The translations under genes and the position numbers were made by a program. DNA of 64,000 nucleotides from Tamarix chinensis. Its lineage: Eukaryota; Streptophyta; Magnoliopsida; Caryophyllales; Tamaricaceae. The notes beneath the pieces are model-generated. The model had not been told where the DNA came from, did no database searches, and saw only the letters and a program-made list of their open reading frames with translations. This document shows, in pieces, positions 59,101-64,000 of this stretch. The stretch spans positions 54,487,942-54,551,941 of the forward strand of contig CM060172.1 of NCBI GenBank assembly GCA_030549775.1, given 5' to 3'. The number at the start of each line of letters is the position of its first letter. Position 1 is the stretch's first letter.

Positions 59101-61591
59101 GCTGATGTCCTTTTAAACAACGAATGATTCTCTCATTGAGAACACCAGCTATATTCTTGGAAGAGAATTTAAGTTTCCGATTGGGGTGTGCAATTTGGAA
59201 TGATAGCATGGCATTGACTACTAATGATTTTTTTTGTACTACTTCAATAACAAAGTGCCACTACTGGTTTGGGTGCTTCTGTCTCATTGTTTGGATTTTG
59301 CAGGAAGTTTGATGTCAGTGAAGCCAAATATTGAACATGTACCGATCTCTCTTTACCTTCTTGCATCTTCGTGAAGCTGCTGCCTCCTTCCTATCAGATT
59401 AACATCAAAACTGTGGTTCTCTGATCAAAATGTTCGGCATAATCCCACCAGAATCCAAGTGTGCATCTGTGCTCTTTCTAGCCTGATGGTTGGTTCTGGC
59501 TGTATCATGTGGCTTCTGAAAATAGGCTGCACTCATGGGGGTGGATCCAAGATGAATTGCATATGCTAGATTTGGTTATGAAAGTGATGCAGCTTCAGGC
59601 ATTATAAATTAAATCCATTAGTTTGCTTCTATTTCGTATTAGCATAAGATATTATGTTCTTCATCTGTAAATGAGGGCAGACTTGGGGGCTGGATACTTG
59701 TCGGACATAGATGGATTAATGTTGGCATAACCAAGTAGACTAACCTTAAAAGCTGCTGTTGTGGCTGTGTTTGCCAAATATCTTCACCTGTCTGATTTGT
59801 TGGTTTGTCTTGCCAGTATAGTCATCTTCCATGTTATTTAAATCATATACTAGAGTTCCATATCTTCTATTCTTACATCTTGGTGTGAGGTATATAGCTG
59901 CATCTAGAGTTCCCTGCCATTTGTAACCACCTGGTGCAATAAGGAAATAAAATTGCGCAGTGTCACGGTATCAAAGCGTTGGAAACGATAAATTATGTGT
60001 CGCTGTTGTCGCGGCGTGAATTTTTATCCTTATTTCACTGTGTACTCTAATTATTTTTTGTTGATTATTTGAATATAAATATTCAATAGACTAATGTTTT
60101 ATATCATATTGGAAGTATTTAATTGAGTCATTATATGTTAAATTGTCCTAATAACCCTAAATTTGCCTTAGAATGAAAAAATACATGTGTTTTTAGTGTA
60201 TACGTGAAGGTAATAAATAACAATACTTTATTATAATTCAATACTAATTTATTCCAAGATATAAATAATAAGAAATTATCATGGATGCTTTTCTTAATAG
60301 ATTTAAGAGTTCTCAATAAATCGCAGATTTATTGGCAATTTATCTGGATTTATTGCTGGTATTTTTTGTTTTATCATCAATCCTGATTTATTGGTCGACA
60401 AAATGTGAAATTTTAAAACCGTAGCATATTGGTAATTTTGTGTTGTGGTTGACCCAAAAATTGCTAAATAGTGACCAATACGCTATAATGGCACCGCTGT
60501 TTAGTTGTATAGATACAACACCCTCATCCTTGGAGCTTGTTTTGGTTAATTTTCCTGTTCTTCCTGTATTCTAGTGCATTTACTTTCTTTTTGACAGATA
60601 ATCAAAATCTATTACATAATAGTTTGTTGCTGTTGTCATTGTTATTCCTGTTAGCACGAAGTCTTAGTGGACATAGCTGGGATATGGAGACTGCGCTGAT
60701 CACAAATCATAGATTCATAGTGGATGGAGCTATATTGAGCTTATCTATGTGCTGATTATTCTTTGGTTTCTGAAGTGCCTTTTGTTTAGGCATCCCTTTT
60801 TTGGTTATTGTTTTGAACTTTGAAGACAAGATTATGACCCTATTACCTTTTGTCTTATGGTGATGACATGATGCAGGTTTGTGGATGCATACACATTAAT
60901 ATTTTGCACTGCTTATCTCTGCATTTGAGGACTGTTGCTGTGTGGGCATTTTTTATTGCTTGCTTAGAAATTCCTTTAAAGCCAAACAAGCAATTTCCTA
61001 TGTGGTGATATGATCATTAAATTGAATTTTAGATATTGGTTAGCTTATTGGGTTGCTTTTATTAGGTAGATAAGCGAAAATAATTCAACTGAATTATCAT
61101 TTTGTACAAAGGTTGTCACCTATTCTTGTACATTCCATTTTTTATGTTTGAATTCCTGATAGACTTTTGTGTTCATAATCTTGGGTTATTACTGGGAAGT
61201 TCAGGTCTGTAGGAAAATCATATATGGTGATTGAGGGTGTATCTGATAAATGCTATCTTCTGCAATTATGCTAATGAGATTTATTTTTATTTGGTTTCAC
61301 TTGTTTGAAAGCTGTCAATAAATGATAAATTTCCCACGATTGTTTCAGGGAATGCCTCCATTTGTCATCCTGAAGGACTTATATATAGGGTTCTGTGTGC
61401 CTAACCCAAAATTAGTTGATACATAGATTCCCTGGAAGCATTGGATGTTTCTGATGAGTTGGCTGATTAATCCTATTGAATAAGTGCTTTTCTGTATCAG
61501 TTGCTTGACTGTACCATACACCAATTACTACATCTTGCCCTATTTTATGCACTGTGGCTGTACACTGCACTCAGATAATGCTTAATTGCAG
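53171..61591 (+). other. Long putative 5'-UTR intron region
   Basis: About 8.4 kb with no supported ORF and no recognisable transposon protein. Texture is T-rich with TG-rich words, typical of plant introns. It ends with a good acceptor, AATTGCAG, at 61591. A short ACATACATACATGTATGTAT palindromic microsatellite is at about 57250. A possible old repeat lies at about 53800-54130, and AACC/GGTT-rich inverted words lie at 53529-53602. Alternative untranslated exons cannot be excluded. Confidence 0.4.
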
Positions 61592-63402
61592 GTTGCTGAT
61601 CTTCCAGAGCTCATATTGTCTTCTGCTTTGAGTTTCGATGGGGCATAGGCACTTGCCAAATTCCTTCCAGTCTTACCAGATGCGCCAGCATCAGCATCCA
61701 AACTATGTTACCCCAGAACATCCTTATACGGGTACTGGAGTCCTCTTTTCATTTTGTTGCTTGTGCTATTTTCTCTAGTCTTTCCATCACTTTTTATTAT
61801 CTTAAATATTCTTGATAAAGATGGATAGAAACATATATAATAGTCATATGCTGGCCACATAATATCTGCCCGCCTTGCTTAGCTGAACAAAAGGCTGGTT
61901 TTTGTCTTCCTTTTTTTTGGGGAGTGGGGTGGGGGGTTGTTGGATCATTATTTGGTTCAATGTTCCCCTACCTGCAACTACTATTGTTGATTAAACTCTG
62001 TCCTACTTGATGGGACTTTGAAGCCTTAATATGTTCCCTGATATTTATGCTGGAGTAGTTTTTACCTGGTCAAAATCAATTGGTCGACCCTAAGTATGAA
62101 GCAAAGATGAGCATCCCTATGTCAACCATCTAATGTTTGTACTGGTTGTAATGCCTACAGCTGATTATTTTTCCAATGTTTATGTATCAGGGAGTGTTGC
62201 TGTAGAAAATATTGCCACCCTTAATGGAACAGAAAACCTGATGAGGCATGAAGTAGATTTCCCCAATTACTCAAATATGGGAAACAGAATGAATATGTAT
62301 CCTCAATTAAATACTAGTATGGAGTTGCCTTATTTTCAATCGGCTGTTTCAGCTCCACTATATGATTGTCATCCTGCATCAGCTGGTGGTGTCAGCCTTC
62401 ATCCACTCCCTGAAAATGGGGCTGATCCTCAGTATACAAGCTGCTACCATGGACAAAGGATCAACGGAGTTGGGAATGACCTCTCAGATCCTGCAATGGG
62501 CATGGGAAGAGGGTCATTTAAGCGAAAAAGTGCAGGTGTTCCAGAAGCATTTGAAGGAAGTAGCACAAATAGGTATTTATTGGAAGGTAGTTCTTCTGGT
62601 TCTGGATTGCCACCTGAGAAGCTATTTCAAGATTATCATAATATCTCTCCGATCCCTATTGGATTACCTCAATATAGGAGCAATAGCCTCTCCATAGCTG
62701 CTGATGAATCAAGGAACGTGAGATGTCGATCTGAGCTCAATATGGGACCACCTCCAATGGGAAACCACCGTGGTTTTCCTCCTCTAAATTACCCTTTAAC
62801 TAGCTTCAGGGTACACCATTCTCAAAGTGCCTACCTGACGAATATAACTGCTAATGGAACTGCACAGGAGTGGAGTTACAACACTGTGCCTTCTCACCTC
62901 CCTGGAAGGAATTTGACTACAAGTTAGTTCCATTGTCTCGTGTATTTTCTCCTCCTGGCAGTTTCTGTATCTATTAGAGGTGCTTGTTGAAACTGCAGAT
63001 ATCAGTATTTTCAATGGAAATAATCATTTTCCTTTGCAAATATGTGCAGCTGAGGTTGGTCAACATAGCCATGACTGTGTTCGTAACGATATCACTAATC
63101 CAACTTCACAATGTTTTCCTGTTCCATTATCGGACTTTGCAAGGGACAGTCACAATAGCCATAATCAGAGAATTGTGCCCCTGCATAGAAATACTTTGAG
63201 CTTCCCTGGCTTTTGCTATGAAGCTGCATCTTCCCGCAGTGGTCTGCAGTTACTTGCTGAGACTCATGGTTCTCACCATTCCATTTACCCAAGGTCTTCT
63301 TATGTTGGGGAGAATAATATTTACAGGAATGAACCAACTATTGATGATAGACTTACATCATTTATGACTGCAATGGATATAGATAGTCAAATGGAAATTG
63401 AG
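61592..63402 (+). CDS. RING-H2 E3 ubiquitin ligase (RHG1A/HIP1-like), N-terminal exons
   Basis: Predicted plant E3 ubiquitin ligase; its C-terminal RING-H2 domain would lie beyond the window. Exons: 61592-61731 (ATG at 61638), 62191-62922, 63050-63402. Acceptors TATCAG and GTGCAG and donors G|GTACTG, AA|GTTAGT and GAG|GTGTGT keep one frame, giving 393 residues so far. The start MGHRHL is the conserved N-terminus of this family, followed by a Gln/His-rich stretch. Residues 137-150, GRGSFKRKSAGVPE, match the 'GRG.yKRKsPgiP' signature, followed by 'SSTNRYLLEGSSSGSGLPPE' and 'ESRNVRCRSELNMGPPPMGN'. The region is otherwise low in predicted order (Ser, Asn, Pro, Gly). Open reading without stops across three exons indicates an intact host gene. 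Family identification is from memory of Arabidopsis RHG1A/HIP1-type proteins; the RING itself cannot be checked here. Confidence 0.85.
61732..62190 (+). other. Intron between coding exons 1 and 2
   Basis: A phase-1 intron of 459 bases from GTACTG to TATCAG. It joins Thr-31 to a Gly codon split G|GG. An ATG at 62133 inside the intron opens the downstream frame, but MGHRHL in the previous exon is the better start. Confidence 0.8.
62923..63049 (+). other. Intron between coding exons 2 and 3
   Basis: A phase-1 intron of 127 bases from GTTAGT to GTGCAG. If unspliced, the upstream frame stops within a few codons, at about 62925. Confidence 0.8.
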
Positions 63403-64000
63403 GTGTGTATATCTTTTTACCCTACAGTTGATTTTATATTTGCTTATGTTCTTTGGCTTCTTAGTAGTTGAGAAGTGATCAATTAGCGAAAGGCTGCTGA
63501 AACTTGAATTCGTTTTACTAGTAAGGAACTTTGGTTCTACAACTTATTGATTAACAACTAGATTTATTTTAATGTCACCTATTGACTTATTAATCTTCCC
63601 TTGGTGTGGAATAGTGAAAAGAGGAATGAATATTGTGAAATCTGTTAAACATCTGAAATCCTGTGTATCTGCATCTGAAAGCCCAGCTACTTTTGGTTCA
63701 TGAATACTGTCAGAAATTAAGATGGAACCCACCCCTTGGATTTTGAGAATTCTCTTAGTTTTTATTTACTTGGATCTCTCAAACCCATAGGGAAAGGACA
63801 ATCAGCCCCTATCATTCATATTAAATAGTTGCCTATCAATTTTTATGGAAAATTATCTGTATGTTTTAATGTCTTCTTTAGTCGCATTAAAATCCTGGAA
63901 CTGTGCTAACCTATTTTCTCTCTCATGTCTAATTCCTTTTGCTTTCCACTTTTTTCTATGGAGTGGTGGAGAGCACATAGATGTTTATAAATAAATTGAA
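63403..64000 (+). other. Start of next intron of E3-ligase gene
   Basis: Begins GTGTGTAT after a phase-0 exon end. It is T-rich without a recognisable next exon before the window ends. The RING-H2 exon should follow to the right. Confidence 0.65.

Noticed and set aside
62133..62190. Upstream ATG at 62133 as the start of the E3-ligase protein
   Set aside because: The sequence up to 62190 is intronic (acceptor TATCAG), and the preceding exon supplies the family-typical MGHRHL start in the right phase.

Overview
This is nuclear DNA from a plant, most likely a flowering plant. The evidence is intron-split coding sequence for a plant-type RING-H2 E3 ligase N-terminus at the right end, and a dense nest of plant transposons (Ty3/Gypsy of Tekay/Del-like and Athila-like type, Ty1/Copia, TRIM, L1-type LINE, CACTA). 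There are no bacterial operons, rRNA genes or CRISPR arrays. I cannot name the species. All family calls come from motifs read by eye; no search was run.

Layout. 1-2501: end-truncated long LTR (family B). 2502-8146: Gypsy element on the minus strand, with a 4.4-kb 3' LTR, a polypurine tract and a gag gene but no pol (TR-GAG-like). 8147-11746: its leader and inverted or truncated family-B LTR pieces. 11747-13688: AT-rich relic with degenerate tandem repeats. 13701-17068: 5'-truncated L1-type LINE with a 12-bp target duplication. 17204-20390: solo-like family-B LTR. 20556-24810: decayed Copia element without a visible 3' LTR. About 25000-51327: one old CACTA (En/Spm) transposon on the minus strand, cut into pieces by later insertions. 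51328-52380: AT-rich intergenic DNA. About 52400-64000: 5' part of the E3-ligase gene, continuing beyond the window.

The CACTA block holds up to four insertion levels. A Tekay-like solo LTR (26291-29430, target duplication AGTGT) and a diverged Athila-like solo LTR (32056-33028) sit in its transposase genes. A TRIM (33834-49079) sits in TNP2. The TRIM's 5' LTR was split by a 5.5-kb solo LTR (34442-47070) and by an Athila-like solo LTR (47104-48965, ACATC). The 5.5-kb LTR was itself split by a very young Athila-like element (37825-44928, CTTTG) whose two LTRs differ at about two bases and two short indels. Removing the insertions restores a 303-bp TRIM LTR against an intact 304-bp partner, which confirms the order.

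The most interesting signal is in the young Athila-like element. It carries two copies, 1.8 kb apart, of a module made of a perfect 8-bp stem with an AGGA loop, exactly 6 nt, then AGTGTGGGGGTG. The two stems have different sequences but both pair perfectly, which suggests a selected nucleic-acid structure linked to the polypurine tract. The element encodes only a Gag-tail-like protein with an internal duplication, so it must depend on proteins from elsewhere. No functional transposon protein is intact in this window; the E3 ligase is the only convincing host gene.
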